In this document: positions 47,391 to 59,799 of the stretch, piece after piece | How the letters are laid out: every line of letters starts with the position of its first letter | Position numbering within the stretch: the first letter of the stretch is position 1 | Source: Tenodera sinensis | Taxonomy: Eukaryota; Arthropoda; Insecta; Mantodea; Mantidae | Assembly: GCA_030765045.1 (NCBI GenBank) | Contig: CM060962.1 | Span: forward strand, 96,427,912-96,491,911 | Length of the DNA stretch: 64,000 nt | Direction of reading: 5' to 3' | Notes under the pieces: generated by a model | What the model was told of the DNA's origin: nothing | What the model saw: the letters and a program-made list of their open reading frames with translations, nothing else | Database searches by the model: none | Position numbers and translations under genes: made by a program

Positions 47391-47650
47391 TCTTTAGAGT
47401 TACTTTTTTATTTTTTTTTTTTTTAAATTAACGTCCCCCAGCATTGTGTCATACCGGATGGAGAATGAATGAAAATGGGTGAAATGATGCTCAAATGAGC
47501 CCGAGGTCCATTGAGCTTTAAGTTACCCGACATTCGCCTTCTGAGGGTAAAGGAAAACCTCGGAAAAAGCCTTACTCGGATAACTTACGATAAGCGGGAT
47601 TCGAATTCGTAACCTCCGAGATTCGAACTCGCGACCTCTTTAGAGTTACT
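47391..47650 (-). mobile_element. SINE-D copy 2 with 14-bp target-site duplication
   Basis: Body 47405-47636, between tctttagagttact at 47391-47404 and 47637-47650. On the minus strand it keeps a B-box-like gcgagttcgaatctcgg but lacks the A box, so it is 5' truncated. It ends in an A-rich tail (the T-run at 47405-47424). It shares ttccgaggttttcc and acctcgggc with copy 1. Confidence 0.92.
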
Positions 47651-48699
47651 GCAAGCAACCAGACCTTTTTGAAGAAACACACACATTTTTTTATCTAGTT
47701 AACAGATTATTGGAACAACATTAATGTTTATAGAATAAAGAATTTGGTTATGCTTGTATTATAATAATCATAATATGAAGCTTTAGTTTGAAATTACTGC
47801 TTTTACATTTACAAATCCGTTGGCAACGTTAACAACACGTATGAAATAGAAATATTCAAGGCTTGAATTCTGAATATATTTTGTTTGTTGCTCTATTAAA
47901 TTTGGATTGCATAAGGTAAATTTGGTTACTTTTAAGGTGAAGTATCTCCCATACTGTAGTTACAATTCACTTCTGGTCTCTCCCGCAAAATGTTCTTTCC
48001 TTTTTTTTTTTTTTTTTTTCTCATAACATGTTTTGTAACGATATTCCTCAGTCATGCTATGGTGTACTTTCGTTTCCCATGTGTCGTGGGCTAGTTAATG
48101 ACGTCATGTGTTTACATCGACTGGGGTTGAGACAGCGATTATTTTCTCAATGCCAGTTCCAGCCGGCATAGTGGCGCGTTTTAACCAAGAGGAGCGGAAT
48201 CTTAATGTGTTCTATTTTATCTTGCGGGTTTTTTTTTTTTAAATATCGCACTGTGTGCATCAGTGTGCTCAGAGCACATGGTTTGTTTCTAATTTATTTG
48301 GACTTTAATGTTGCCTTGTAACTAGCCGAAAAGGACACAGGCCGACATTATACACAGGAAGTAAACAATCTTACAACAGTTTCAGCAGGGAATGCAGGTA
48401 CATCATTTTAGCTGCGTAATGAAAAGTGTAAGAATACACAAAATTAGGTAAGTGCTGAAAAGCCTAGTGTAGAAAATTAGTTAGACCACAAACGTGAGCA
48501 AAACAATTGTATCTATCCTGCTGACTAACTGTCATAAAAGTAATTGGAATACTTTAGAATTTGCATTTATGTTATCACTTCTAGAGACTGTAGGCCAGCT
48601 GCGCCCTTTAGGACGTTTAGTTTTATGGCAAAACCACGTCGTTGTGTCAAGAAACCACGACATAATGGCGTATTGCACATGAGCGAAGGGGACGGCTTG
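47651..48699. other. No gene recognised
   Basis: AT-rich. T-runs at 48000-48020 and 48228-48240. Confidence 0.4.
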
Positions 48700-48767
48700 G
48701 CTGCGACTGCTTCACTCCTCTACTTATAAGTATCCCTAGGCTACGCTTTGCGGCTTTGGGCTCTTAA
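48700..48767 (+). repeat. Short repeat R2, copy 1
   Basis: The core cttcactcctct, then aagtatccctaggctacgct and ttgcg, is shared with 49925-50035 and 52190-52300. A 56-codon frame (48781-48951) with a hydrophobic start follows but has no assignable family. Confidence 0.6.
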
Positions 48768-49924
48768 CATTAGCGTAAAGATGGCGGTTTTATTAGTCAT
48801 GTTAGCAGCTCTGCTTGGTGAATTGCATCAACGTCGAGAGGTAGCAGACCCATCTAGGATACCTACAATAGTTTATCGAAAGACACAATGGTTTAATGAC
48901 CCTATTCAAACTTGCAGAATGTACAAGAACATACAAAAAAATACCATTTAAAATTCTGAGGTTGGGCTCAGTGGATCCCATAAGAGGCCCCATAAAAATA
49001 TTTTCCATATCACAATTTGGAACATCTTGCTCCTTATCTAAGAGGCTCTTGATGATAGATTGGCAGTGCAGGTTAAATAATTTACAAACAAATAGAAAAC
49101 CAAGAATAACACATTAGTTTCATTTTGTTTTGCACTGCAGTTTGCAAGGTTAAGTTGTGCACTCAAGCTTGCAAGAATGTTATTCCACGTTTTATAAATA
49201 GCAGTGGTAACCGTAGTAAGTGTATTGTTTTTAGGGTATTAAGGATTTAACCTTCTTGAGTACACCTGACAACATTACATGAATGTAGTGCTATTTATCT
49301 TACTATACGTTTTTCTGACGTGTGGATCGTATTCAATAAACCCACACGTTATTCTCTACGGTATGTCAAGAATAAAAATAAACAAATATGAAACACTTTG
49401 GTAATCGATCTACAGACTCGCAGGACGTTTATGGGCTATGACGGCTGAGAAATGCTCGTTTGACACTTTGGAGCAAAAACGGGACTTGGTACATATGTTG
49501 GGACTCCAAGTACTGAATTGTAAGAGCAGATTCAAATACCTACTTATACCACAATCGTTATATTTACTAATTCTACAACCCATTATATCATATCTGCTTT
49601 AAGCATTGCCATGAAGTTTCACGTAAATATAACATTTTGGCGTTTTTAAAGTTCCCGGGGATCAAATTAAAAGAGTGATAAACATGAGAGAGAATGGTGT
49701 GATTACCTTGGGAATGTTGTTTAGAGCCGATGTTGTCACTTGTAGAGCCGGAGACCACCTGTCCACGCTTTTTAGGGCGTTTTACACATGGGAAACTAAT
49801 GGGGTAGTGCCAATAAACATAGCCGTCTTTCTGCTGCTGCACATTAGCAATGGGGACTGCCAATCTCAATGAGAAGCGAAATTCTCTGGATCGGTGATGC
49901 TTTGAAACGATTCCCCGCGACCTT
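48768..49924. other. No gene recognised
   Basis: Frames of up to 93 codons (for example 49588-49869, minus) have no recognised motifs. Confidence 0.4.
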
Positions 49925-50035
49925 GTGCCATTGGGATTTAGCTATACTGATCCTATGCCTACGCCTATTCGTCGCTCCGCAACTACTTCACTCCTCTTCT
50001 AAAAAGCATCCCTCGTCTCGCTTTGCGCTTATGAC
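49925..50035 (+). repeat. Short repeat R2, copy 2
   Basis: Aligned with copy 3 over about 95 bp: attgggatttagc, gatcctatgcc, cacctctcctctt-like and agcatccctcg...cgctttg. Confidence 0.6.
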
Positions 50036-50939
50036 AGAGCTGGGTAACTGGTGCTCAGAGAACGCAGATTGCTCACGACCATGCCCGATAACTGCATGCA
50101 TGTTATGTTTAAAAATGAAGGTCGCTAAAGATATCGCTCGAGTCGCCCAGGCCTGGGACCATCAATCCCTCAGATAGGCTAAATCACATGTTATTTCGGT
50201 ATTAATGGCGCTGTTCGTAGTTGTATGTTGTCTCTTGTAAAATGTACGAACAGCTGGAGTATCTGTATGGAAACGCGTAATTCATTCTGGGCGCTAGAAC
50301 TATAATTTGTGCAATATTTTTAAGTTTCCTGAAGCACTTTTTAGAATAAACAGCAACTGGAAATGTTTGTAGGCTGCTTTAAAATTAATTCTTACATACA
50401 ATGTGTTGGTATAAGGCGACTCCAGCATAACATTCAAATTAACGCGAAAATCATTTTTATTTTTAATGTGCAAAATAAATATCCGATATTACAGTTTACG
50501 TATTCTGGTGTTTTCCAAGAATTTTATTTTGTTAGTTTTCTAAGTTTTTCAACATTGCACGGATTCTCAACGGTGTAATGTATACAAAATGACTCTCAAT
50601 GTTTTCATTTGAGCAAATATTTTTAACGCCTAAAAGTGGATTGTGATCTAATGTGGGAGAAAACATGAAGTATTTAAGCTTAACTGAAGTTCCTTATAAA
50701 CGTCTCAGATTTTACAATTTCAGAAATTTATTTCTCTGTGAGTTAAAACCGCACATGGATGATCTTGACAAGGGTAATATATAATTGGTATACCACATGC
50801 GCACAAAATAGGTTTAATATACACCACACACGAACAAGTAGGAAACGCAGTACATTTTTTTAAAAAGTCCCATGTGTTACATTCACAGGACTTTCACTAC
50901 TCTTGTATTAATTATTCATATAAACCCTTATTCCTCTAT
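50036..50939. other. No gene recognised
   Basis: AT-rich with no identifiable element. Confidence 0.4.
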
Positions 50940-51283
50940 CTTCTTCATATTAGTCGAGATAAACATTTACAGAAATTATCTTTTGCTAATTTTCTTGTAG
51001 GTGTAAGAGGAACATGGGAATACAGTAGGCTTTGAGCGCAAGTCAAATCCTTTAAAGTTGGTCGTTATATGAAGGCTTTGAAATGGCGTTCTCTTTGCAC
51101 GGCCAAGAGATAAATAAGTGAATAACGACCTTTCATTTGAGAAAAGTTTAAGTATTGCAAGCCTCACACAAATAACAAGGAATATCTCCGAAATGGGGGA
51201 CTCCACAAAAAGAAGAAGGCGAAGAAGAAGAAGAAGAACAAGGCGAAGAAGAAGAAGAAGAAGAAGAAGAAGAAGGGGAGGGG

Positions 51284-51322
<39 letters not shown>

Positions 51323-51735
51323 AAGGAGGAGGAGAAGAAGAAGAAATCTAACGATGTCTAAATTTGTTGTATAGTAAGATTTGGTCTTCTCTTATGGTTT
51401 ACCACTTATACAAAAGTCATCAAGAATAAAGAGATCTACATGGGTTATAGCCAGAAAATTCGAAGTATACATTTCATTTGCCAGGAACATAAATATATCG
51501 TAAACACATGGCATTTCAATACAAATCGCTGTAGTCAATTTTGAGAAAATCAAAATTTTCCAAAGAGTTGAGTTTAAGTTATGCTGTTCACAGGCAGACG
51601 CACACACAAACACACATGGACCTCCCGTCCCCCGTCCCCCCCTCGCACACACACGCAGGGATCTTTTTCTAAAGATACCTTTTTTGGATTCACGGGCTCA
51701 AAACATATTTACGGTGGTCTCGAAACTGAATACAT
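50940..51735 (-). repeat. R1, near full-length copy with internal purine array
   Basis: On the minus strand: head (accgtaaatatgttttgagc), a gtgtgtg-rich core (51600-51655), gtgaacagcataac, aaaattttgatttt, ggctataacccatg, ggtaaaccataagagaag, and the tail gccatttcaaagcc...cacctacaagaaaattagc. A GAA/GGA array (51208-51346) sits inside. It faces the plus-strand copy at 52605. Confidence 0.8.
51208..51346 (+). repeat. GAA/GGA purine microsatellite
   Basis: About 140 bp of gaa, gga and gag units inside R1. Possible H-DNA-prone tract. Confidence 0.95.
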
Positions 51736-52604
51736 CCCTACTTACTATACGTAGGTAGTAGAGAAAGTAAAAATGAGATAACATAAAAATAAATACAAAG
51801 AAGTAAATAAACATATAAAAGTAATACATGAAAGCTTTGTAAAGGTTTCATGTACGTATCTCCCAATGTAAATGCAGAAGAGGTATTATTTGAAAAAGGC
51901 AGATATATTACACAGTTAAAACTGGATGAAAATCCCCAACACCCCCACCGTCCATTTTGAGCCAGTTCTTTATGTACGAAATTAATCACTAAATAACGAC
52001 AACGTACTTCATTTTCTTAAAGCAGAGGGCATTTTCAACCCATGACTATTAACAAAATCCGCGAAAATAGCCATTCTCTAAGTTGTGATTGTTCTTGTTC
52101 CAAATTCATTGATTACCAGTTTATACGAGTGAGAATTTATACACGTATATTACCTACCTGTAATCTGAAACAAAGTTTTTCTTCCATGATCTGTGACATT
52201 GGGGTTTGGCATCACACATCCTATGGCCATGCTCAGTCACCTCTCCTCTTATCAAAAACATCCCTTGGCTACGCTTTGAGCCTTAGGGCCCTCAACTCTC
52301 GTTTTATCATGGTCATTGCCTTCGATCGCGCCTTGTTTTTTGATTTCGATCTCTCTCACCCTCTCCCTCTGTTTTTTCGTGCGTATGTTGACGGCTCTTT
52401 TGTATAAACAGCACAGTCCCAAAGAGCCTTCTACGGACCAAAGCGTCGGGAGGTAGCTTTGCAACAAAGTTGGAAAATTGGTTAAAAGCACCTGAACACT
52501 TAATGTAATATTGCTGTTCGTTTTACGCATAACGAATAAATTTTTCTCGCCATTTATTTGGCCGCTAGGGTATTATATTCCTTTCTTTTTACTTTCTCTT
52601 CTAC
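51736..52604. repeat. Spacer between two inverted R1 copies; R2 copy 3 at 52190-52300
   Basis: The R2 core recurs here (cacctctcctcttatc, acatcccttggctacgcttt). The part 52100-52170 resembles the R1 stretch near 26090-26140. No gene. Confidence 0.5.
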
Positions 52605-52744
52605 ATATAGTAAAGTAGAGGAAGTAGTGTATTCCATCCAAAAATTCCATGTGAAGGTTTCACCGGAAATATATGTTTTGAGGCCCCAGGAATCAAAAAA
52701 AGTATTTTTAGAATAAGGTCCTTATGTGTGTGTGTGTGTGTGTG

Positions 52745-52808
<64 letters not shown>

Positions 52809-53470
52809 TGAGTGTGTGTCAGTCTGTGGACAGCTTAACTCAAAAACGAAACTCGGTTGAAAGCCAAAGTTAGTATTTAAATTTAATGCCTTTTAAGGAT
52901 GCAACACAAAGATTCTGAAGAAAACTCCTCCACCCTAAAGTACCCTTTACACGGAAAATTGGTGGAAAATTTTGATTTTTTGAACATGACTCTAACGATT
53001 TGGTTAAAATGCCATATGTTTGAGATGTTTTATGGCAATTAACTGTATATCTTGAATTTTCTGGCTATAGCCCATTTACTTTGGATGACTTTTGCATAAC
53101 TTGTAAGCCGTAAGAGATATACCAAATCTTACTATAAAAAGGTAGATCTTGCTAAAACACACAATTTATGTATGTATACAGATGATCGGAGATATTCCTT
53201 GTTATTTGTGTGAGTTTTGGAGAACTTATATTTCTGCAAATGCAACATCCTTATTAATTTTTTTATGTTAACCGTGCAAAGAGGACGGAATTTGAAAGCT
53301 TTAAAATATTTGACTATTGCTCATGGTCTAGTGTATTCCCGTATTCTTCTTGAACCTACAAGAAGATAAACATTAAGATAACACGAAGAGGATATAGGAA
53401 TAGTAGTTTGTAAGAATGGTTAGTACAAGAGTAGAGAAAGTCGTGTGAGTGCAACACATCAGATTGTTTT
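52605..53470 (+). repeat. R1, near full-length copy with GT/GA core
   Basis: Head cggaaatatatgttttgagg, then an internal TG run (52724-52745) and GA run (52748-52806), cagcttaactcaaaaacg, aagattctgaagaaaa, ttctggctatagccc, ctaaaacacacaatttatgt, gagatattccttgttatttg and tgaacctacaagaag. Non-coding; nearly 0.85 kb. Confidence 0.82.
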
Positions 53471-53963
53471 TCTTTATTTTTAAGTGTAGACGACTAGATT
53501 CGGGAGTCACTTTTGATTGTTCTTTTTTTTTTCTTTCTTTTATAATGATAATTAGGTGCAGTAGTCCAACTACATTAAAGAGGTATAAAGTTATCGGCGT
53601 TCGTAGTGCATAGTGTGGGGAACCAGTTTCGTCCGTCTGCTACGCAGTCAAAGCGTGCACAACTTCATTCTTTTGGTAGCTGACTACCCATGTTAACGAT
53701 AATAGACCATTTTAAAGATATTTCATATTGTGCTTATTTTGTTAGGTGTCCCATGTTTTATATTCGTTAGGGTATCTGCTTTCCAATCTAGAGTTCCAGA
53801 GTCGATTGGAGCGAATTGCATCGACAAAATATTACGTTTTTATTTGTCTTTATCTTCATAACAGAAACGCCGCGGTTCATCGCTCAAATGGTGTTTGATA
53901 AGCAGGTATAACTTGGTTTTTAGCTTTCGGAGCGTTTTAAATTTTTAAGAGTTCATTTCTAGT
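53471..53963. other. No gene recognised
   Basis: AT-rich spacer with nothing identifiable. Confidence 0.35.
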
Positions 53964-54356
53964 GTTATAACAAGGGTCCGAACCTTTATACAGCTATCAC
54001 CAAATGAGGTAATTGCAAGTTACCTCCACAAGGGTAGAGCGTGACGTCATTGCACAGTGCATTAGTGTCTCGAATGTGTTCATTAGTTCCATACAGAAAA
54101 ATGCCTGCAGCACAAAAATAGAAATATTCACGTGTTGTTGAACTTGTACAAGAATTTGGAAGCGAATATTTTACTGCAAATGGTGACAACGTTGAATGTA
54201 AGTTATGCAAAAACTTTATCTACAACGTTACTACGTCGACTGCACCTTGCCGCCTCTGTGTTGTGATCATGTGACAGGCTTGCCCCTCATATTTCCTATA
54301 GCCCAAACCCCGCAACCTTTTGTTTCTGGTATCAAGGTTCGGACCATAATTATAAC
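53964..54356 (+). mobile_element. Short non-autonomous hAT-like element with terminal inverted repeats
   Basis: Element 53972-54348 (377 bp). The ends are inverted repeats: aagggtccgaacctttata at the left and, on the minus strand, tatggtccgaaccttgata at the right (16 of 19 match). Outside lie gttataac (53964-53971) and attataac (54349-54356), an 8-bp target duplication with one mismatch, the size typical of hAT elements. Inside is the zinc-finger remnant at 54101-54243. Confidence 0.75.
54101..54243 (+). pseudogene. CGGBP1/BED-like zinc-finger remnant
   Basis: From the ATG at 54101, the frame reads MPAAQK, an in-frame TAG at 54119-54121, then KYSRVVELVQEFGSEYF, TANGDNVECKLCKNF. The spacing of EFGxEYF and the CxxC pair matches the N-terminal DNA-binding region of hAT-derived CGG-repeat-binding-protein-like genes. 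The expected distal His pair is not found before the stop. It cannot make a full protein. Confidence 0.6.
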
Positions 54357-54420
54357 CCTCTTTATGTTTTGCCCTTTACTGTTTTAACTGTTTAATGTTT
54401 TAATTTGACATGACTCAGTG

Positions 54421-54967
54421 ACAACGTATGGAGTGCGACTTAACACCTCGACCGAAAGACGATCTTTTGTACCTGTGCCCCTGACGGTACACTCCCGAGA
54501 GGATGGATAAGGCGAATGGATCCTAAGGACAGCCGGAACGTTGCAATGACAGAGCAGGCAGCAGGGTTCCTGCATTTTCCCAGATAGACGCACTCCGGCA
54601 GAGACTGTCTTAGCTCTCCTCGTCGCCTCGGGCTTTTACCATCGCATAGGGAGGGGGCGGACACTAGTGGCTCACCTACCAATCTGGGGGACGAGACTTC
54701 CAGAGCGCATTTGTTCCCCCTGTCGCGCTGCTGCCATGACGCTCGCCGACGCTTCCAACTCTGAAAGAAACCTAACGGGATGAAGTGTGAAATGAAATGA
54801 TTAATGTAATGAAATGGAGGAACAAGAAATTCGGAGGATATGGAAATCCTTCCGAGCATTCACCTGGCGACCCGGGGAAACATGGGTCAGGAAGGTCGGC
54901 GTGGGATATCCAACCCGCGACTTCCCAAATGCGGGCCACGGACGTTACCGCCTGAGCCATCCCGCTC
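54421..54967 (-). mobile_element. SINE-A copy 4, full length
   Basis: Minus-strand head gagcgggatggctcaggcgg and cgcgggttggatatccc; body gtgaatgctcggaaggattt, tccatttcattacatt, gaagcgtcggcgagcg; end gtcgaggtgttaagtcgc. Closely matches copy 3 along its length. Target duplication not clear. Confidence 0.9.
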
Positions 54968-55419
54968 GCTAAAATCGACCGTAGGCCTTGTGAAGCAATG
55001 GAACCTTCTTCACGAACGTAAAGTATAATTTTCCTTTCATTTATGACTTCAAAGAAAACGGGGGATTACTCTTAAACATTTCTGTACAACTATTTTAAAT
55101 ATGACGATGCAGTGTGAAATAGAACATTTTAAACTGCTTTTCAACTATAAGTATTTGAAGTAACTGGAATAAGCGCGGAACATGCAGGGAAACAAGGTAC
55201 TGCACTTTAAATATTTTAGGAGCCAAATAAAGAGATAGAAAGTTATAATTTTTAGTGTTCAGCAAGAAGAAATGCTATTGCAATAGATGTGTTCTGAAGA
55301 TTTTAAGTGTTTTATTTTTAGCTTTATAATTCTATATCAATTGCATCAGATTTTTAACTGTTTCATGTGCGGTGTTAGAATAATATTTTACAGGTAGATA
55401 GAAAGGGAACAACATTTAA

Positions 55420-55420
<1 letters not shown>
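54968..55420. other. No gene recognised
   Basis: AT-rich spacer. Confidence 0.35.

Positions 55421-55511
<91 letters not shown>
55421..55511. repeat. TG/TA dinucleotide microsatellite
   Basis: A few tg units, then about 41 uninterrupted ta units. Self-complementary and cruciform-prone. Confidence 0.98.
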
Positions 55512-55513
<2 letters not shown>

Positions 55514-57199
55514 TAAAACATATTTCTTCTCATTTAACAGTGTGCAGTTTTTTTCGTTTATTTTATGGTTTTTAATTCTGTTCTAACATTCAAATTAAGT
55601 GCCTACCTATAATTTCGCTACAATTAACTCGGCTATTTTATATAAAGCGTAATTTTCGCCAGAACTAATTAGAATGAACCACGTGCTGAATTACAGTGCT
55701 CTCATGGCTTAGCTCCACACACTTCTGGGAATCTTTTTCGAGAGCGAGATTAATTCTTCACGTCGTGGCTTTGTTACTGCGTTTTTTTTTCTATTGCAGG
55801 TTCACATGTATACGATAGGCTAGTTTTTAGTTTCTTCTAATTAATGTTTAAATGTAACAAATAATTGTAAGCTTATGAATCGCGAAATACAATACAATAC
55901 GAAGTTTAATTTCATTTATTGTCGTTGAGTGTTTAAGCATGTACACCTCTTAAATTTTTGCTGTTTTTTCCTGTATCTCACATTAAAAAGTGATGTTGCT
56001 CATGTATTTCTACTCAAAGTACATATAAGTAGAAGTTTAAAGCTTTTGATCGTTTACCTGTTACGCAGGATTTTGCAGGAAACTTTCCAAATGATGTTGC
56101 CTTTACAAACCATTCCCAGATCACCTAACATATACATTTTATTTTCCAAGTAACAATCCAAAATACATTGTACTTGAATAAAAATTGTTGGTAATTTTGG
56201 AGAAAATCCGTAAAATCGAAATGTTTTCTTTGTAAATGCTAATTTGAAAATCTTTGTTTTGTACTTCTGGAATGTACTGTAATTAAATACTAAGTTTAGT
56301 ATTTATGCGAGTTATCGTTTTCTTTGGCTGTGCTTTAAACAAACCAGGCGCAGCGTAACTTTTTCTAAAAGTGCTTTTCATTTGTTGTATTCAGCGATAT
56401 GTCGGCATCGAACTTTCGTGTGGAGTGCAATACTTCCTGTAATATAAGGTGGTCTAAAAGTATCTATGTCGAAGTAAAGTAGGTATACAACAAAAGCATT
56501 TGGAACTAGAATGTGTAACTTTTAGTTAAGAAACCAATTGGCTTTAATTTACTAAATTCCATTTTCAAATTTGGTTTTACTCATTTGTTCTCTTTGTAAA
56601 GTTTTCATTCTGAATTTTGGATTTTTTAGGGGGGGGTTAAATTGAAATAAGTTTTTAATATTTCTGTTAAAAGATAAGTTTTTTAACCAAATTCCAGAAC
56701 TTAAATAGCCTGTTTTTGGTATAGATATGTTTAATTGACTACTACACACAACAAAGCAATTTTTGGAAATACATATCTAATACTTAACTTTAGTAGTTAC
56801 TGCCAGTTACCGGCAGTTTGGAACGGCTACCGGTAAAGTAGTTTTTTTAGCGGTAGGTATTTAAGGGTAGTTGGTCACCAGCTAACCGATTTAGTGGTTT
56901 TCAGTATTTAATTTTTATTTTAGTTAATATTTACAGAGCGCTTAAAATATTTATAATTTTTCTTCCTCTTTCTTTTGTTTTAATATCCTTTGTGTTTAAT
57001 AATTTTAAAATATATCTGTAAAATTATAATGTTTGTATTTGGGAAGGTTTAATAAAGTTATAATTTGTAGATATACGTTCCAGTATATGTAACTAGGTGC
57101 CGGGATGGAGTATTGCAGATTTTATTAATTTATTTATTTCTGTAACACAAGGTACATGTTTTGTACCAAAGCACACTGCAGTTTCATTGGCGCATGGCC
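55512..57199. other. No gene recognised
   Basis: AT-rich. A patch at 56795-56900 repeats ttaccggcagt/accggtaaag-type words, possibly a DNA-transposon end, but no partner was found. Confidence 0.4.
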
Positions 57200-57705
57200 A
57201 GATGTGGGGAAAGTGGAACTTACCACCTCGGCTTTCGTAGATCTTGTACGCCTGTCCCACTAACGGAGCTTCCCCAGGAGAGATGAAAGTGGTGAGAGGG
57301 GACAGAGGGCACCTGGATAGGGAGTCACAGCAGAGCAGAGGGCAGGGTCCTGGCGTTCCTTCAGTGTGAAACTCCCCGGAGGCAGCCATCTACTGCCCCT
57401 GCAGGTTTGCACATTCCACTGACGGCCTAGGGGCTTGGAAGACCCGTTCTGGTTTACAAATTTTTACAGAGAGCAATCTTTCTCCCTGCCATGCAACGCC
57501 GAGACTCCCACCGACAGTAGCAACCTTGAAAGGAGCAAGCAGATCAAAGCTGAAGTGAAATGGAGGAGGATGGAATTAATCTTCCCTTCATTAGCATAAT
57601 GAGCAAGGAAACCGCTGATAAACACCGTGAGTCATGAAGGTCAGCTGCGGCAATCAAACCCACCAACTCCCATTGCTAGTTATACGCGCTACCTCGTTCG
57701 GTTTC
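57200..57705 (-). mobile_element. SINE-A copy 5 (diverged)
   Basis: Minus-strand head gaaccgaacgaggtagcg and gtgggtttgattgccg; shared order of tccatttcacttcag, ctgtcggtgggagtct, a GC-rich block and the end cgaggtggtaagttcc. More diverged from copies 3 and 4 than they are from each other. Confidence 0.78.
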
Positions 57706-58359
57706 ACTTGCATTAACTAAATGTTACATTGAAAACTAACCTCGCTGTTACGTTAAACCTACAAGTTGGGCATACAACATTAGGAAAACCTCCATACACG
57801 TTACATGTTTAAATAACCTCGTATAGGTATTTCTAAAGAAAAATAATTTATACACTTATTTGTGTATGAAGTTTTTTATTATTAAAGTACACTGAAGCGT
57901 AACAGGTAATTTAAAATGTTTTATTTCCTGTTGTATTTTTCTCTGAAAGAGTCAGAACACGGATTCGAGCTGGAGTTGTATGTATGCATATTCAACATCA
58001 TGTTCCTATAAAGCATTTACATCAGGTGAAACACAAATGAATGAATGAATAAATAAACAAGGAAAAGGACTGCAGATGGATTAGCTAGCACTTTCGTGAC
58101 TATTTCCACTTGTGCTATCTTTACTGCCAGGCATTAACGCTGCGACTGCAGCATGCGCAAATGATTCCTGCATGGGAACTTTGGTTTCCTGATATATAAC
58201 CTACGTTTTTCAGATAAGCATCGTACATTACATTTGTAAAATAAGTGTCTCGTATGTATATCACGTGACAAGGGTGAAACATGGAAACATCTGAAACGAA
58301 TGGGATACGTAAAGGTATTACCTATGGTATAATACGGATAGGATAGCAGTTCCTTAAGT
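57706..58359. other. No gene recognised
   Basis: AT-rich; no identifiable element. Confidence 0.35.
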
Positions 58360-58445
58360 ACTTTTATATTATCGATACCTGAGGGTATCGAAGCATGTAC
58401 GAGCACAATACTTCGAGATAAATCTTCGATACTTTTAAAGTTTCA
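58360..58445. repeat. Short repeat R6, copy 2
   Basis: Contains tatcgatacctgagggtatc (partly self-complementary) and aatcttcgatacttttaaa, matching 18030-18120 in places. Confidence 0.4.
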
Positions 58446-59799
58446 CTTGCTCTTCAAGTTACACAGCGTTTAAGGGGTATAGACATTTTTATAAGTGATA
58501 CCTTAATATGTATTCACTTCGATGTGCTAGTTGGTTTTTTTTTCTCTCTTCGTCTAACGGTTTTCCCGTAAACCAATCATATAATTTACTACTTGTTGTT
58601 ATTTGCGTGGTCATAACTGCGTCACGAAATGAACAGCCCCTGTCGTATAGCCCCTCGCAGGCATGGGCAAAATCGTCTAAAAAGGCCACTCTACTGAAAC
58701 GTGTTCGTGCCTCACTCCACCAACCATCCCTCCCCTTCACTGCTGTTCGGCTTTACCCTTGCTGCCGACATGCCTCATTCAGTGGCGAGTATGACTTCGT
58801 CGGGACGTCTGTTTCATGAAGAGTCGCAGAGAGAATTTTTGTAAGCTACAAAAACAGGAAAATTTGCAGATTACAATTTACAAATATAAAGCATTACAAT
58901 ATCAAACGCCACTATGCTCAGAAGCGTAAAGCAAACTTTGGTGGTCTTTTAGGTATTTATTTACAATTTCAAAAGGTAATTTCGGAGTACTCATATCTGT
59001 AACCATATAAAAGGGGCAATATGATTTTCCACTTCTTAAGGGTTTTCGTTTCATATTAGTTTGTTTAATATAAGCTAATGTATTTCGTGTTTCAAAGTTT
59101 GAGCACAATATTGACTTTAAAAGAAAAAAAGTTATGTTGGACAAATAGTTTTAAAATAGTTTAAAAGATAAATAGCAATGGAACTTTACTGATTTATTTA
59201 TTGTGAAAGAGAAACAATTTAGTATGTTAATTATAAGGCAGCGTAAGAATATTACGTGCATAAGATAAAGGAAGGTTATAAACTTGAGAATTATGTAATT
59301 TGCTTAATCACAGCATGTGTCTGTAATAATTATTGTATGCAAAACGCGTTAATATAAACAAAATAGTTAATAACAGCCTAGAGATTATTACTATCGCGCA
59401 GGTGGAACGAAGCTCCCACTGCGCTTGTATCAAAACAACCTTCGTCACTCGGCAAGAGAAAGTGGGGTAATCAATCACTACCTCCCCTCTCGTGCCCATG
59501 CCAGACCTATCCGATTTGCTTCACACCTCAATGCATGACCTGTTAGCCTAGGTAAATGGGTCGTTGGCCTTGCAGAAGCATTGGAACTCAGTTCCTGCAA
59601 ACCATTCGTTATCGCAAGACCGGCCCACTCTGCGTCACGCTTTCTGTGCCACGCCTACTTAGAGACACTAACCAATCTGAAAATGTAGTATTCCTTATAA
59701 GTAAAATTATAGATCCGTAAAGAAGGCAAATATTGATGTAATATTTTTTATTACACTGTGCTCAATTACCAATAAAACTATCTGCACAAACAGTTGTGT
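58446..59799. other. No gene recognised
   Basis: Frames of 80-103 codons (58508-58819 +, 58489-58740 -, 58902-59144 -) have no recognisable motifs. No repeats aligned. Confidence 0.4.

Noticed and set aside
48781..48951. 56-codon frame starting with a hydrophobic stretch, like a signal peptide
   Set aside because: No cleavage-site context, no domain, no donor site at the end, and it follows a dispersed repeat; likely chance.
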